This document shows positions 6,750 through 6,927 of a stretch of DNA of 6,927 bases, piece by piece. The stretch's first letter is position 1. Each line of letters begins with the position of its first letter. The DNA lies in contig NZ_JOGB01000109.1 of NCBI RefSeq assembly GCF_000719335.1, positions 1-6,927 on the forward strand, in the 5' to 3' direction. Both the position numbers and the translations under genes were made by a program. This DNA comes from Streptomyces sp. NRRL S-87 (lineage in GTDB: Bacteria; Actinomycetota; Actinomycetes; Streptomycetales; Streptomycetaceae). The notes beneath the pieces were generated by a model. It did not search any database. It saw only the letters and a list, made by a program, of their open reading frames with translations, and had not been told where the DNA came from.

Positions 6750-6815
6750 GTTCGCGGGCCGTTCGTGGGTCGGTCGGGGGCTGGTCGTGGGCCGGTCGTA
6801 GGCCGGTCGTAGGCC
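6750..6815 (+). repeat. Six tandem copies of an 11-bp repeat
   Basis: The units start at 6750, 6761, 6772, 6783, 6794 and 6805. The last two are identical (GGTCGTAGGCC), the fourth differs by one base (GGTCGTGGGCC), and the first three each differ from the fourth at two positions. Identity decays leftward, so the right-hand copies look newest. A partial match continues at 6816. No reading frame or known protein-binding motif explains it. Confidence 0.75.
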
Positions 6816-6847
6816 GGTGTCGGGGTGGGCTCTCGCTTCGTGGGGCC

Positions 6848-6913
6848 GTCCCGTGGTGTGTGGGTCCCCTCGCCTCTTGACCCGTCATGGCCTGCAGGCC
6901 CTGCGGCAGGCCC
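6848..6913 (+). repeat. Short dispersed element, right copy (inverted relative to 34-94)
   Basis: The plus strand carries a 17-base block (6848-6864), CTTGAC (6876-6881) and GGCAGGCCC (6905-6913), the same three blocks in the same order as the minus strand of 94 to 34. The long block is identical in both copies. This copy has the extra palindrome GGCCTGCAGGCC (6889-6900) between the second and third blocks. It is noncoding as far as I can see. Confidence 0.45.
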
Positions 6914-6927
6914 ACCCCTGGGGCTTT

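Larger units (their letters stand above)
6645..6927. other. Right-hand intergenic region
   Basis: No gene is supported in these 283 bases. The region holds a 10-bp duplication, the operon terminator, an 11-bp tandem array and an inverted copy of the element at 34-94. Near the edge, GGCCTGCAGGCC (6889-6900) is a perfect 12-bp palindrome inside that element. The minus-strand frame that is open over 6544-6915 runs back across the end of the ATPase gene and is proline/arginine-rich composition noise. Confidence 0.6.

Noticed and set aside
6750..6815. CRISPR array
   Set aside because: The 11-bp units are contiguous with no spacers and no cas genes are nearby.
6877..6882. TTGACC, and TTGACA on the minus strand at 69-64, as -35 boxes of outward promoters in the dispersed element
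   Set aside because: Neither has an AT-rich -10 at a usable distance.
6544..6915. Minus-strand frame at the right end
   Set aside because: Pro/Arg/Thr-rich, runs through the tandem repeats and the ATPase gene, no SD.

Overview
The window looks like chromosomal DNA from a Streptomyces or a close actinobacterial relative. Base composition is very GC-rich, codon third positions are almost all G or C, GTG and ATG starts are mixed, and Shine-Dalgarno (SD) sequences are strong. The gene families also fit: a DUF4097/PadR pair, a short malic enzyme and a lipoprotein-dependent polar amino acid ABC importer. Species cannot be told from the sequence.

Layout, left to right. (1) 1-225 holds no convincing gene but carries one copy of a short dispersed element (34-94). 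(2) 226-2134 is a two-gene plus-strand operon: a cytosolic DUF4097 beta-repeat protein (316-1215), then a PadR-type repressor with a very long charged helical C-terminal arm (1217-2134). Its promoter overlaps one 18-bp dyad and is followed by a second related dyad, which suggests autorepression. (3) A long hairpin at 2158-2199 sits between convergent genes and probably serves both. (4) 2215-3414, minus strand, is a complete 399-residue malic enzyme that starts at GTG. (5) 3415-3946 is a 532-bp divergent control region. It holds a hairpin-rich stretch likely to be the malic enzyme leader, a minus-strand TAGGAT -10 candidate, and a GTTAC-N6-GAAAC match to the GlnR nitrogen-regulator motif upstream of the transporter. 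(6) 3947-6644 is a three-gene HAAT-family operon: lipoprotein binding protein, one permease and an ATPase, with the last two overlapping by ATGA. (7) 6645-6927 holds a 10-bp duplication, a perfect 16-bp terminator stem, six tandem 11-bp repeats, and a second, inverted copy of the element seen at 34-94.

How it fits together. The importer probably brings in glutamate or another polar amino acid. The divergently transcribed malic enzyme converts malate to pyruvate with NAD(P)H formation, so the shared control region could tie amino acid carbon and nitrogen to anaplerosis; that link is inference. The PadR/DUF4097 unit looks like a self-contained regulatory pair, and nothing here reveals its signal.

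No CRISPR array, tRNA, rRNA, transposase or phage gene was found, and I see no clearly new multi-gene system. The items most worth a second look are the paired PadR operators, the GlnR-like box, the inverted element near both ends of the window, the 11-bp tandem array and the structured malic enzyme leader.
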